A DNA stretch of 64,000 nucleotides from Streptomyces viridiviolaceus (GCF_014650995.1 NZ_BMWA01000005.1:219658-283657), one strand, 5' to 3'. Positions 26,817-35,449 are shown, counted from the stretch's first letter. Program-made: numbers and translations. The notes: a model not told the origin generated them from the sequence alone.

Positions 26817-27263
26817 ATGACGCGTGAGAAGAGCGAAGTGACGGTTGCCCGGGGCACCGGTTCGGAGGAGTCGCTGGCCGTGGTCGCGGCGGCGATCGTG
26901 CAGCGGGGCCGCCTGCTGGTCGTGAGCAAGCAGGCCGCACCGGAGATCTTCTACCTGCCGGGGGGCAAGCCCGACGCGGGCGAGGAACCGCTGGAGGCGC
27001 TGACCCGCGAACTGGACGAGGAACTGGGCGTCCACCCCCTGGAGCCCCGTCTGCTGGCACACGTCGAGTCGGTGGCGGCGCTGGAAGGTGTCCCCATGCG
27101 GCTGACGCTCTTCCAGGCGCGCATCGAAGGGCTGCCCCGGCCCGCGGCGGAGCTCGCCGGCATGAAATGGATCTCCGGCCACGAACGCGACGTACGGCTC
27201 GCGCCCGCCGTCACGGACCACGTCCTGCCGCTGCTGAGGCAATCCGGCTCCCTGGCCGCGTAG
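26817..27263 (+). CDS. Nudix hydrolase
   Basis: A 148-residue protein with a complete Nudix box. Consensus GX5EX7REUXEEXGU is met exactly: Gly, five residues, Glu, seven residues, RELDEELGV, at about residues 47-69. Nudix enzymes hydrolyse nucleoside diphosphates linked to another group, and this one is close in size to MutT-like house-cleaning enzymes. ATG 26817 is chosen because GGGAG (26802-26806) is 10 nt upstream; ATG 26808 would be too close. The substrate cannot be assigned. It is followed by the tandem repeat array. Confidence 0.85.
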   Translation: MTREKSEVTVARGTGSEESLAVVAAAIVQRGRLLVVSKQAAPEIFYLPGGKPDAGEEPLEALTRELDEELGVHPLEPRLLAHVESVAALEGVPMRLTLFQARIEGLPRPAAELAGMKWISGHERDVRLAPAVTDHVLPLLRQSGSLAA

Positions 27264-27488
27264 CGCACGGTGCGGCCGGGGGAAGGCGCACGCCGGCCTC
27301 CCACTCGCCGCCCCGCAGGGCCTCTTGCCGGGCCGCTGCACCCACTCGGCCGGGAGTCGGGGCACGAAGTCATGCCCCGGTCCGGCGAGCGGGACACCGC
27401 CGGTCAGAGCCGGTAACCGGAGGCGAGACGAGCCGCCCGACCGCCGTCCGGCGGGCGCGATCGGTGCGCCACCGGGAGCTCCCGGACA
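27264..27488. other. intergenic stretch leading into the repeat array
   Basis: No gene is recognised. The last part, around 27461-27488, already resembles the end of the repeat unit (caccggga-like sequence before CCGGACA). It may be a worn first copy. Confidence 0.4.
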
Positions 27489-27912
27489 CCGGACAGTTCT
27501 CGTCCGGATCCGGTGCCTATCCGGTGTGCGCGTCGGGCGAACCCCAGGGCGCGCCCTGGTATCCGTACCGTGGTGGCACTGGGACGCCGGACAGTTCTCG
27601 TCCGGATCCGGTGCCTATCCGGTGTGCGCGTCGGGCGAACCCGAGGGCGCGCCCTGGCATCCGTACCGTGGTGGCACTGGGACGCCGGACAGTTCTCGTC
27701 CGGATCCGGTGCCGATCCGGTGTGCGCGTCCGGCGAACCCGAGGGCGCGCCCTGGCATCCGTACCGTGGTGGCACCGGCACTCCGGACAGTTCTCGTCCG
27801 GATCCGGTGCCGACCCGGTGTGCGCGTCCGGCGAACCCCAGGGCACGCCCTGGCACCCGCACGGGGCGGCACCGGGACTCCGGACAGCTAGCGTCCGCCT
27901 CCGGCGCCCGAC
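27489..27912. repeat. 98-bp tandem repeat array, four copies plus a partial fifth
   Basis: Each unit opens with CCGGACAGTTCTCGTCCGG. Copies begin at 27489, 27587, 27685 and 27783 (exact 98-bp period), and a degraded partial fifth begins at 27880. Every full unit holds CCGGATCCGG and a second palindrome, CCAGGGCGCGCCCTGG, perfect in copy 1 and nearly so in the others. Neighbouring units differ at only a few positions, with copy 4 the most divergent. Because 98 is not a multiple of three, the array is unlikely to be coding, even though long open frames run through it. It lies between convergent genes. Confidence 0.9.
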
Positions 27913-27920
27913 CGGGTCCC

Positions 27921-29186
27921 TCAGAGATCGTCCCCGGCCGCCAGTGCGGCGGAGGCCAGCGCCGTCGCCGGGTCCTGGCACGCGGCGGCCACGGGCACCC
28001 AATGGCCGCGTTCCTCGCGGTAGGGCCACCAACGGCCGTCGCGGTCCAGACGGAGCTGGTACGGCGCGTCGACGACGGTCCATCGGTTGGCCCGAGCCCG
28101 CAAGGACGGCCGCTCGTCCTCGTCCCACGCCGACTCCAGGGCGGCACGCGCGCGTGCGAGCACGTCGCCCTCGACCTCCCACTCGTCCTCGAGCACGGCC
28201 ACCGCGGCGCGGCCTCCGAGCCGCCAAGCGCGTACGGCCGTATCGAGCGCCTCCCGGGTGCGTCCCGACCCCTCGGCCAGGCGCTCCAGCACAGCCGGTC
28301 CGGGGCCGCCCGCGGCCAGCCGCACCGCGTCCTCGGCCGCCGTCGGCTCCCCGTCCACGGCATGCCGGTCGTGCCCGGACCGCAGCGCCTCGGCGAGCAG
28401 ACGGTGCGCCTCCGCCGCCGCTCGGGAGGCCAGGAACGACAGGGCGGTCGGGTCGACCGCGGGCGCGGGCACGGTTTCGGTGTCCAGGGACGGCGGTACA
28501 CCCGGCGCCTGTGGCAGCCCGGGCGCTGCGGGCGGCGGAGGCAGTACGTGCCCCGCCGCGTACGCCTCCGCCGCGTCCACGCCCTCCGGCCGGGGGGCAC
28601 GCTCGGCAGGTGCGCCGCCGTGCGTCTGCAGGGCGTCCAGCAGGGCGCGTTCGCCTCGTCCGCGCATCAGCAGCAGGACGAACGGGTCCTGGTCGAGGAG
28701 GCGTGCCACCTGGTAGCAGAGCGCCGCTGTGTGCCCGCAGTGGTCCCATGCGCCGCAGTCGCACTGCGGTTCCAGATCCCCGAGGCCCGGCAGCAGGTCG
28801 ATCCCTGCGGTCGCGGCGTCCTCGACCAGGTGCGGTGGCATCTCGCGGTCCAGCAGGGCGGCCACATGACCGGCCCGCTCGACCGCCATGTCGACGAGGC
28901 GATCCCATTGTTCGTCCGGCAGTTCCTCCAGCAGGACGTCGGCCCGGTGCGCGGTGCCGTCCCGGTCCTGGACGACGGCAGTCAGGCGCCCTGGCCGCAC
29001 CGACACCGCGCCGACCGCTCCCGCCCGCGCGAGCCTGCGGCCCGTCTTCACCTGCGCCGCGTCCAGTGCCGCGTCCTCCAGCGCCTTCAGCCAGGCCAGG
29101 CCCCACCAGCTCTGCGCGAAGCCCCGCCCGTGCGCGGGCGGCAGCGCGGCGAACGTGCGCTCGGTGTCATCGTCGTACGCGGTCAT
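27921..29186 (-). CDS. SWIM zinc-finger protein
   Basis: A 421-residue protein with a SWIM-type zinc motif, CDCGAWDHCGHTAALCYQVARLLDQDPFVLL (about residues 138-168). Here CxC and CxH supply the metal ligands, and the motif is thought to bind nucleic acid or protein. A conserved N-terminal part (GRGFAQSWWGLAWLKALEDAALDAAQVKTGRRLARAGAV) is typical of the bacterial proteins that accompany SNF2 ATPases. A Pro/Ala-rich linker at about 215-255 separates a helical C-terminal half. The ATG at 29186 overlaps the SNF2 stop (ATGA), so the two are translationally coupled and likely act together. Function is unknown. Confidence 0.8.
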   Translation of the reverse strand: MTAYDDDTERTFAALPPAHGRGFAQSWWGLAWLKALEDAALDAAQVKTGRRLARAGAVGAVSVRPGRLTAVVQDRDGTAHRADVLLEELPDEQWDRLVDMAVERAGHVAALLDREMPPHLVEDAATAGIDLLPGLGDLEPQCDCGAWDHCGHTAALCYQVARLLDQDPFVLLLMRGRGERALLDALQTHGGAPAERAPRPEGVDAAEAYAAGHVLPPPPAAPGLPQAPGVPPSLDTETVPAPAVDPTALSFLASRAAAEAHRLLAEALRSGHDRHAVDGEPTAAEDAVRLAAGGPGPAVLERLAEGSGRTREALDTAVRAWRLGGRAAVAVLEDEWEVEGDVLARARAALESAWDEDERPSLRARANRWTVVDAPYQLRLDRDGRWWPYREERGHWVPVAAACQDPATALASAALAAGDDL

Positions 29187-31990
29187 CGCCCGCCCCCTCG
29201 CAGCTCGACCAGATCGGCCAGTTCGGCGTCCGTCAGTTCCGTGAGCGCCGCCTCGCCGGCCCCCAGCACCGAGTCGGCCAGCTCCTTCTTGCGGCTCAGC
29301 AGGGCGGCGATGCGGTCCTCGATCGTCCCCTCGGCCACCAGCCGGTGCACCTGGACGGGCCGGGTCTGGCCGATGCGGTGGGCGCGGTCGGTGGCCTGCG
29401 CCTCGACGGCCGGGTTCCACCAGCGGTCGTAGTGGACGACATGCTCCGCGCGCGTGAGGTTCAGCCCGGTGCCCGCCGCCTTCAACGACAGCAGGAAGAC
29501 GGGCACCTCGCCGTCCTGGAAGCGGCGCACCATCGTCTCCCGCTCGGTGACGGACGTCCCGCCGTGCAGGAACAGCGAGGCCACTCCCCGGGAGGTCAGA
29601 TGCCGTTCGAGGAGTCGTGCCATCTGCACGTACTGGGTGAAGACCAGAACACCCGCCTCCTCGGCGAGGATCGTGTCGAGCAGCTCGTCCAGGAGCTCCA
29701 GCTTCCCCGAACGGCCCGCGATCCTCGGGCGGTCCTCCTTGAGGAACTGCGCCGGGTGGTTGCAGATCTGCTTCAGGCCCGTCAGCAGCTTCACGATCAG
29801 CCCGCGCCGCGCCATGCTGTCGGCGCCCGCGATCTCCGCGAGCGCCTCGCGCACCACGGCCTCGTACAGGCCGGTCTGCTCCTGCGTCAGCGACACGGGG
29901 TGGTCGGTCTCGGTCTTCGGAGGCAGTTCGGGCGCGATGCCCGGGTCCGACTTGCGGCGGCGCAGCAGGAACGGCCGGACGAGCCGGGCCAGCCGCTCCG
30001 CCGCGGCCGGATCCTGACCGCCCTCGACGGCCCGCGCGTAGCGTCTGCGGAAGGTGCCGAGCCGGCCCAGCAGCCCCGGGGTGGCCCAGTCGAGGATCGC
30101 CCACAGTTCCGAGAGGTTGTTCTCCACCGGCGTGCCCGTGAGCGCCACGTGCGCGCGTGCGCCGATGGAGCGCAGCTGCCGGGCGGTCTCCGAGTACGGG
30201 TTCTTCACGTGCTGGGCCTCGTCCGCCACGACCATGCCCCACGGCACGGCGGCGAGCCGGCCCGCGTCCAGGCGCATGGTGCCGTAGGTGGTGAGGACGA
30301 ACTCGCCGTCGGCCAGGTCCGCCAGGTCGCGCCGCGCGCCGTGGAAGCGCCGAACGGGCGTGCCGGGCGCGAACCGCTCGATCTCCCGCTGCCAGTTGCC
30401 CATCAGGGACGTCGGGCAGACCACCAGGGTGGGCCCGGCCGTCGCCGCGTGGGTCTGCCGGTGCAGGTGGAGGGCGATCAGCGTGATGGTCTTGCCGAGG
30501 CCCATGTCGTCGGCGAGACAGCAGCCCAGGCCCAACGAAGTCATGCGGGCCAGCCAGTTCAGGCCGCGCCGCTGGTAGTCGCGCAGCGTGGCGGCGAGGG
30601 CCGCCGGCTGGTCGACGGGCTCCTGCGTCTCCGGGTCGGCGAGCCGTTCCCGCAAGGCCGCCAGCCATCCCGTGGGCTGCACCTCGACGCGGCGCCCGTC
30701 GACCTCCGTGGAACCCGTCAGGGCGGCGGCGAGCGCGTCGACGGGCGTGACCTTGCGATCCTGCTGCGCGCGGGCGCGGCGCGCCTCCTGCGGATCGACG
30801 AGGACCCACTGGTCGCGCAGCCGCACCACAGGACGGTTGGCCTCCGCGAGACGGTCCAGCTCCTCGCGGGTGAGCCGCTGGTCGCCCAGGGAGAACCGCC
30901 AGTTGAAGGCGAGCAGCGCGTCCGCGGAGAGGAAGGACGTCCCGCCGTCCGAAGAGACCGCCCGCGAGTGTTGCTCGTCGTCGGACGGCCCGACCTCCGC
31001 GCGGGCGGTCAGATCCCGGGTCAGGTCCTTCGGCCAGTGCACCTCGACTCCCGTGCCGGCGAGTGCCCGGGTGCCCGCTCCGAGGAGTTCGGTGACCTCG
31101 TCGTCGGCGAGCTCGACGGCATCCGGCACGGCGGCCGACAGCAGGGGCGTGAGCGTGGGCCAGGCCCGTGCGGCACCGCGCAGTGCCAGCAGGGCGTCCA
31201 TCCGCGCGCGCGGGCCGAAGGCGTCGTCCACGGTGCCGGCCCACACGTCGGCGGCGTCCGCGACGAGCGCGGGATCGCTCACGCTGTGGACCTGCAGTAC
31301 CGCCCGGAAGACCGGTGCCGCATCCTCGGCGGCCACGGCCGACAGGCCGCGCACCTCGACACGCAGCGACAGCCGTACGCCCGCGTCGTGTCCCGCTGCC
31401 ACATCGGCGGCCCAGGCGCGCAGCTCGGGCGCGTGCACGGGATGCCGCGCCGCGTAGGCCGGCCCGCCCGTCACCAGTGCGGCGGCGGGGGAGCGGGGCA
31501 GCGTGTCGGCGACGGCGTCGAGGAAGGCACGCACCAGCCGTTCCGGGTCGGGCAGCCGCAGCGGTCCGGAATCGTCGACCGGCACGGCATGCGCCTCGGG
31601 CGGCATCGCGGCGGCGAGGTGACGGATCCGCTCGATGTCCCGCGCGCCCAGCGCACCGGTGCGCCAGGCGTCGTGGTCGGCCCCGGACAGGCCGGGCAGG
31701 AGCAGCCCGCGTGCCACGAGATGCAGGGCTTCCACGGCGGCCGTGCCCCAGAAAATTGCCGCACGGTGCCCGTCGGCGCAGGCACGCGCGCGCGTGAGGA
31801 CCGGCAGAGCCTCCCGCACCGGCAGTAGGACCGCGGGCACACTCACCAGTTCGACACCGTCGCCGTCACCCACCGGCACGACGACCCTCAGTTCCTCGGT
31901 GGCCGCCGACGGGACGGCCGAAGGTGCCCCGCCGTCGGCCCGCCAGAAGGCGACGCTGCCGGTGCGTGCGGGATCACCGGGGACGAACAC
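29183..31990 (-). CDS. SNF2-family DNA-dependent ATPase/helicase
   Basis: A 935-residue Swi2/Snf2 ATPase. The N-terminal 430 residues are specific to the bacterial group. The motor starts with LRDYQRRGLNWLARM, then motif I DDMGLGKTITLIAL, motif II VVADEAQHVKNP, motif III ALTGTPVENNLSELW, motif V LKAAGTGLNL and motif VI DRAHRIGQ. The GTG at 31990 is the only usable start in frame. Upstream codons still read plausibly (EISELARCRAVFVPGDP), so the true N-terminus may use a rarer start further up. The gene is coupled to the SWIM protein gene. DNA translocation or remodelling in repair or transcription is the family role; specifics are unknown. Confidence 0.88.
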   Translation of the reverse strand: MFVPGDPARTGSVAFWRADGGAPSAVPSAATEELRVVVPVGDGDGVELVSVPAVLLPVREALPVLTRARACADGHRAAIFWGTAAVEALHLVARGLLLPGLSGADHDAWRTGALGARDIERIRHLAAAMPPEAHAVPVDDSGPLRLPDPERLVRAFLDAVADTLPRSPAAALVTGGPAYAARHPVHAPELRAWAADVAAGHDAGVRLSLRVEVRGLSAVAAEDAAPVFRAVLQVHSVSDPALVADAADVWAGTVDDAFGPRARMDALLALRGAARAWPTLTPLLSAAVPDAVELADDEVTELLGAGTRALAGTGVEVHWPKDLTRDLTARAEVGPSDDEQHSRAVSSDGGTSFLSADALLAFNWRFSLGDQRLTREELDRLAEANRPVVRLRDQWVLVDPQEARRARAQQDRKVTPVDALAAALTGSTEVDGRRVEVQPTGWLAALRERLADPETQEPVDQPAALAATLRDYQRRGLNWLARMTSLGLGCCLADDMGLGKTITLIALHLHRQTHAATAGPTLVVCPTSLMGNWQREIERFAPGTPVRRFHGARRDLADLADGEFVLTTYGTMRLDAGRLAAVPWGMVVADEAQHVKNPYSETARQLRSIGARAHVALTGTPVENNLSELWAILDWATPGLLGRLGTFRRRYARAVEGGQDPAAAERLARLVRPFLLRRRKSDPGIAPELPPKTETDHPVSLTQEQTGLYEAVVREALAEIAGADSMARRGLIVKLLTGLKQICNHPAQFLKEDRPRIAGRSGKLELLDELLDTILAEEAGVLVFTQYVQMARLLERHLTSRGVASLFLHGGTSVTERETMVRRFQDGEVPVFLLSLKAAGTGLNLTRAEHVVHYDRWWNPAVEAQATDRAHRIGQTRPVQVHRLVAEGTIEDRIAALLSRKKELADSVLGAGEAALTELTDAELADLVELRGGGR

Positions 31991-32218
31991 GGCTCGGCAG
32001 CGGGCGAGTTCGGAGATCTCGGAGGATGTTGCCGGGAGAGGCGGCTGCGCAGTGATGACGTATTCCTCAAATTTGACTAGTGAATCCGGGTCGCCGACTG
32101 TACATGATTCCCGGGTCGGTGAGGTGTGCCCGACCTGTGTTCTGGGTCACTGTTCGGGTGAGGCGTGGCCCGTCCGGACGAAGTCGGTGACGGGTTCTCG
32201 GGGAGGCGTAAGGGTCCC

Positions 32219-32240
32219 GTCTCAGGGACGTCTCAGGGTC
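32219..32240 (+). promoter_or_regulatory. 11-bp direct repeat, candidate OmpR-type regulator site
   Basis: GTCTCAGGGAC (32219-32229) is followed at once by GTCTCAGGGTC (32230-32240), ten of eleven bases identical. Head-to-tail 11-bp units are the usual binding layout for OmpR/PhoB-type response regulators. The repeat ends 7 bp upstream of the GGAAC box of the candidate promoter. Confidence 0.5.
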
Positions 32241-32247
32241 GCGGTGC

Positions 32248-32273
32248 GGAACCGCGGGGAGCGCGGGCCCGTT
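32248..32273 (+). promoter_or_regulatory. ECF sigma-like promoter for the small membrane protein gene
   Basis: GGAAC (32248-32252), 18 bp, then GTT (32271-32273). The GGAA(T/C)-N18-GTT layout matches SigR/ECF-type promoters of Streptomyces. The start codon is 43 bp downstream, with GAAGGAGG in between. Confidence 0.45.
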
Positions 32274-32315
32274 TTCAGGACAGAGAGCGGCAGTGGCCGC
32301 GAAGGAGGCGACACC

Positions 32316-32498
32316 ATGTCGAAGAACGCCAAGATCGCCGCAGGGGGTGTGGCGGCCGGGCTCATCCTGTTGATCTGGCTGCCCTGGTGGGCCGCCCTCC
32401 TGATCGTGCTCGGAGTTCCGGCCGCCGCATATCTGACGCTGGACCCCTCGCAGCGGCGCAGGCTGCGCCGCGTGACACGCAAGGAGCTCGGCCGTTAG
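32316..32498 (+). CDS. small two-helix membrane protein
   Basis: A 60-residue protein: MSKNAKIAAGG, then two hydrophobic segments (AAGLILLIWLPWWAAL and LIVLGVPAAAYLTL, about residues 12-44) forming a membrane hairpin. A basic tail, QRRRLRRVTRKELGR, completes it. The ribosome site GAAGGAGG is strong. No function is known to me. An ECF-like promoter and an 11-bp direct repeat upstream suggest stress-regulated expression. Its TAG is 3 bp from the convergent hydrolase stop codon, within a small GTTAG-CGG-CTAAC hairpin. Confidence 0.75.
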   Translation: MSKNAKIAAGGVAAGLILLIWLPWWAALLIVLGVPAAAYLTLDPSQRRRLRRVTRKELGR

Positions 32499-32501
32499 CG
32501 G

Positions 32502-33890
32502 CTAACCCCGCTTCGGGGACCCGTCGGCCAGGGAGCAGGAGTTGACCACGTCACCGTCCGCGGGCCTGTCGACCGTCCGGTCGGCAGGCGGCGGGGTGCC
32601 CCGCTCCGCCCATCCGGCCAGCGCGTCGAACGCCGACTGGAAGCAGGGCAGGATCGGCCGCAGCCGCTGCGGATACGTGTCGTACAGCCCGTCGACGTGG
32701 GTTCCGCCCTGGATCGCGTAGTAGCGGTGCAGCGCGCCTCGCCCGCTGGCGTCCACCATGCGCGCGTACACGTCTGAGTCGGCCGACTTGGGCAGCAGCG
32801 CGTCGAGATCGCCGTGCAGCGTGATCAGCGGCTTGCCGATGCGACCAGTCAGGGCGACGCGGGCCACGGCGCGGTGCACGGACGCGGGGCGCGCCGCGTA
32901 GTCGTACGCCGCGTCGGCGGGGCAGGGTGCCAGGATCTGCTCGAGCGAGGAGCCGGCGGTCGGCCCGGGGCAGCCGGGATCGTAGGACGGGTCGAACTCG
33001 GCGCGGTAGATCTTCTGCGTCAGACCCCAGTAGGCCTTCTCGTGGTACGGCCACAGGAACTCGGAGCCACGCGCGAAGCCCACCGCGTACAGGTCCTCGT
33101 CCCGTGCCGCGCCGGACATCCGGGCCACCGTCGGGGGAAGGGACGTGAGCAGGTTGGGTCCGTCGGCGGTCCACAGCGCGCCCTCCCAGTCCACGCCGCC
33201 GTCGTACAGCTCCGGGTGGTTCTCCAGCTGCCAGCGAGTGAGGTAGCCGCCGTTGGAGATGCCGGCGATGTACGTGCGGCGCGGCGCGTGGCCGTAGCGC
33301 TGGGCCACCGCACGCCGGGCCGCCCGGGTGAGTTCGGTCGTCCGCTTGTTCCACTCGGCCACCGCGTCCCCCGGTCGGCGGCCGTCCCGGTAGAAGTCCG
33401 CCCCGCTGTTGCCCTTGTCGGTCGCGGCGTACGCATACCCCTGGGCCAGGACCCGGTCGGAGATCGCCCGGTCCGTGGCGTACTGCTTGCGCGTGCCCGG
33501 CGCGCCCGTCACGACGAGGCCGCCGTTCCAGTGGTCCGGCAGCCGGATCACGAACTGCGCGTCGTGCCGCCAGCCATGGGTGGCGTTGAAGCGCGAGGAA
33601 TCCGGGAAGTAGCCGTCGACCTGGATCCCCGGGACGCCGGACGGTGTGCGGGTGGCGGCGGCCGTCAGCCCGGCCTGGTCGGCCAGGTCGGTGTACGGGG
33701 TGCCCGCCAGCCCGGTGGTGGTCAGGTCGCCCAGACAGGCGGTGCGCTGGAACTCCGCACCCGGCACGCGCACGCGGTCCTGGCGTGCACAGTGCTGACC
33801 CTCCACCGTCGCGGCGGCCGGGGCGGGCCCGGCGAGCGTGGCTGCCGTCAGGACGGCGGTCAGGAACGGAACACCACGGGACAGACGCAT
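32502..33890 (-). CDS. secreted alpha/beta hydrolase, tannase/feruloyl esterase-like
   Basis: A 462-residue exported protein. A Sec signal peptide covers about residues 1-27 (VPFLTAVLTAATLAGPAPAAA), and ATG 33890 follows GGAGG. The hydrolase core has the nucleophile elbow GISNGGY with Ser212, ATDKGNSGADF, a late Asp in LITLHGDLDALLP and the His of IQGGTHVDGLY. Cysteines throughout (QHCARQ, TACLGD, DPGCPGP, APCPADA, VVNSCSLA) suggest disulfides. It resembles the tannase/feruloyl esterase family and related polyester or oligomer hydrolases, so it probably hydrolyses an ester outside the cell. The substrate is unknown. Confidence 0.72.
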   Translation of the reverse strand: MRLSRGVPFLTAVLTAATLAGPAPAAATVEGQHCARQDRVRVPGAEFQRTACLGDLTTTGLAGTPYTDLADQAGLTAAATRTPSGVPGIQVDGYFPDSSRFNATHGWRHDAQFVIRLPDHWNGGLVVTGAPGTRKQYATDRAISDRVLAQGYAYAATDKGNSGADFYRDGRRPGDAVAEWNKRTTELTRAARRAVAQRYGHAPRRTYIAGISNGGYLTRWQLENHPELYDGGVDWEGALWTADGPNLLTSLPPTVARMSGAARDEDLYAVGFARGSEFLWPYHEKAYWGLTQKIYRAEFDPSYDPGCPGPTAGSSLEQILAPCPADAAYDYAARPASVHRAVARVALTGRIGKPLITLHGDLDALLPKSADSDVYARMVDASGRGALHRYYAIQGGTHVDGLYDTYPQRLRPILPCFQSAFDALAGWAERGTPPPADRTVDRPADGDVVNSCSLADGSPKRG

Positions 33891-34080
33891 CGGGGCCTCC
33901 AGGGCACGACGGGGAGTCACGGCGGACGTTGCAGCCGAGGGCTGCCCCATGGTGCGGGCCCACCCCGACCACATCCATGGGTTGAAGCCACATGGAGGGA
34001 AGGCCGGGCATAGGTGCTGAAGACAGTCGGGGAGAGGGTGCTTCCCGCCGCAGAGGGGGAAACCTCCCGGGACGCCTGTG

Positions 34081-34962
34081 TCAGCTCGGCCGTACGGCCA
34101 TCTTGTCGAGGGCCTCCAGGAGCCCGGGCAGCTCCGGTCCACGGCCCACCGGCAGCACTTCACCGGGTTCCTCGTCGAGCAGGACGAACGCGATGTCGTC
34201 GGTCCTGGCCACGAGCGACCAGCCCGGGCCGTCGGCGCGCAGGGTCCGCGCGTCGCCCGGCGCGAACGACGACCGGACCCGCCCGAGCGGAGGGGGAGTG
34301 TCGACGTAGGCCCGGACCTCCGCGAGCACCCGCCGGACACCGCTGTGCCCCGCGGCCCCGTGCCCGGCCTCGGCCTCTTCCTCGGCACCCGCCTCCTCGG
34401 TCTCCTCGGACCCCCGGCCCGGTCCCCCGACGGAGCCGGAGCCGCCGTTGGGCACCGGAAAGTCCGCGTCGTCGACCTGTTCCCGCCACTGCGCCCACTG
34501 CATGGCGATCTCGTCGGCCCCGAGACGCCGCTGCGCGGGCCCCCACAGGCTGGTGTCCGGCGGCGACAGCGGAGGCCGGTCGGCGGACTCGGGGCCGGGG
34601 TCGTGGGGCGCCGGCACGCCGGGAGCCGCCACGGCGACCGCGAGAGGCCAGCCGGGCAAGGCGGCGACGACCGTGCGCTCGTCCGGCGACAGGTCGTACT
34701 CCATGCCGCAGTCCCAGGACGCGATGGCGACCGCGACCAGCGAGACGTCGTCGATGACGACGGTCCACCGGGCGCCGTCCCCGTCCTGGCCGAGCACCAG
34801 ACCGTAACCGTCGGCCAGCGGCGGGAGACCGAGCGCCGCGCACGCCTCCGGATAGTCGTCGCCCAGCACGCTCGGGAACTTCGCCGGCGTCAGCAGCACC
34901 GCCGTGAGCACGTAGAGCGCATCGTCCTCGGCGGCGACGGCGTCCTCGTCCGTCCCGGCCAT
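34081..34962 (-). CDS. conserved hypothetical protein
   Basis: I do not recognise this 293-residue acidic protein. It has a folded N-terminal half (DDALYVLTAVLLTPAKFPSVLGDDYPEACAALGL, then WTVVIDDVSLVAVAIASWDCGMEYDLSPDERTVVAALPGWP). A low-complexity acidic linker (EETEEAGAEEEAEAGHG, about 195-215) follows, then a short beta-rich end. No signal peptide or membrane helix is seen. ATG 34962 is preceded by GGGGAGG; the in-frame ATG at 34998 is weaker. It stands alone between the secreted hydrolase and another small unknown gene. Confidence 0.65.
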   Translation of the reverse strand: MAGTDEDAVAAEDDALYVLTAVLLTPAKFPSVLGDDYPEACAALGLPPLADGYGLVLGQDGDGARWTVVIDDVSLVAVAIASWDCGMEYDLSPDERTVVAALPGWPLAVAVAAPGVPAPHDPGPESADRPPLSPPDTSLWGPAQRRLGADEIAMQWAQWREQVDDADFPVPNGGSGSVGGPGRGSEETEEAGAEEEAEAGHGAAGHSGVRRVLAEVRAYVDTPPPLGRVRSSFAPGDARTLRADGPGWSLVARTDDIAFVLLDEEPGEVLPVGRGPELPGLLEALDKMAVRPS

Positions 34963-35100
34963 CCCAGCCTCCCCATCGGTTCGTCCATCGGCGCGCACCC
35001 TAGTGCGACCGGAAGGCGCTTGTCACGACTCCTCGGCGCGGCCGAGCTGCAGTTTTCCGGCTGGAGGGGGCGAAATCGACCACCGGTGACGCCGTGTGGC

Positions 35101-35427
35101 TCACACTGCCGGAAGCCCGAGGAGCCCCCGGGCCACGTCCCGCGTCGACTCGCCGCGTTCGCGTGCGAGCGCGATGACGGCCCGGCACGCCAGCTCGTTC
35201 ACCCCGAACGACAGCGCCTCGGGCGAGACCCAGCCCGCCGCCTCGTCCATCCGCTCCTGGTCGTCCTCCGCACACGCCGAGACGTACGTGGCGGCTGCCT
35301 CGAAGAGATTGTGCGAGCGCGTCTCCCGCCCCGGTTTCCCCTCCGCACGCCGACCGTCGGAGAATCTGCCCCACGCCTCGCGGATACTGCTGAACAAGCT
35401 GACCACGTTCCCCCCTGTGGTTGCCAT
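35101..35427 (-). CDS. hypothetical small helical protein
   Basis: An unrecognised 108-residue protein, predicted mostly helical and without signal or membrane segment (SIREAWGRFSDGRR, then YVSACAEDDQERMDEAAGWV and a C-terminal ELACRAVIALARERGES). The ATG at 35427 is used. An alternative GTG about 21 bp downstream has AGGGGGGAAC just before it and would give a slightly shorter protein starting near VSLFSSIREAW. It is divergent from the MpaB-type gene across a 68-bp gap containing a perfect inverted repeat, so both may share one regulator. Confidence 0.6.
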   Translation of the reverse strand: MATTGGNVVSLFSSIREAWGRFSDGRRAEGKPGRETRSHNLFEAAATYVSACAEDDQERMDEAAGWVSPEALSFGVNELACRAVIALARERGESTRDVARGLLGLPAV

Positions 35428-35449
35428 GACCGGTCGTTCATGTCCTGCT

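Larger units (their letters stand above)
31991..32315. other. 325-bp divergent control region between SNF2 gene and small membrane protein
   Basis: No gene is evident. The stretch next to the SNF2 gene contains an AT-rich patch (CAAATTTGACTAG, about 32069-32081) and two similar GGGTCGG elements. The half nearer the small gene has an 11-bp direct repeat and an ECF-type promoter, listed separately. Confidence 0.5.

Noticed and set aside
27325..27891. Open frames across the 98-bp repeats that look like a repeat protein (RIRC/GRAL repeats)
   Set aside because: The repeat period shifts the frame by two bases each copy, so successive copies are read in different frames. No ribosome site or family similarity supports coding.
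27489..27912. CRISPR array
   Set aside because: Units are contiguous 98-bp tandem copies without unique spacers, and there are no cas genes nearby.
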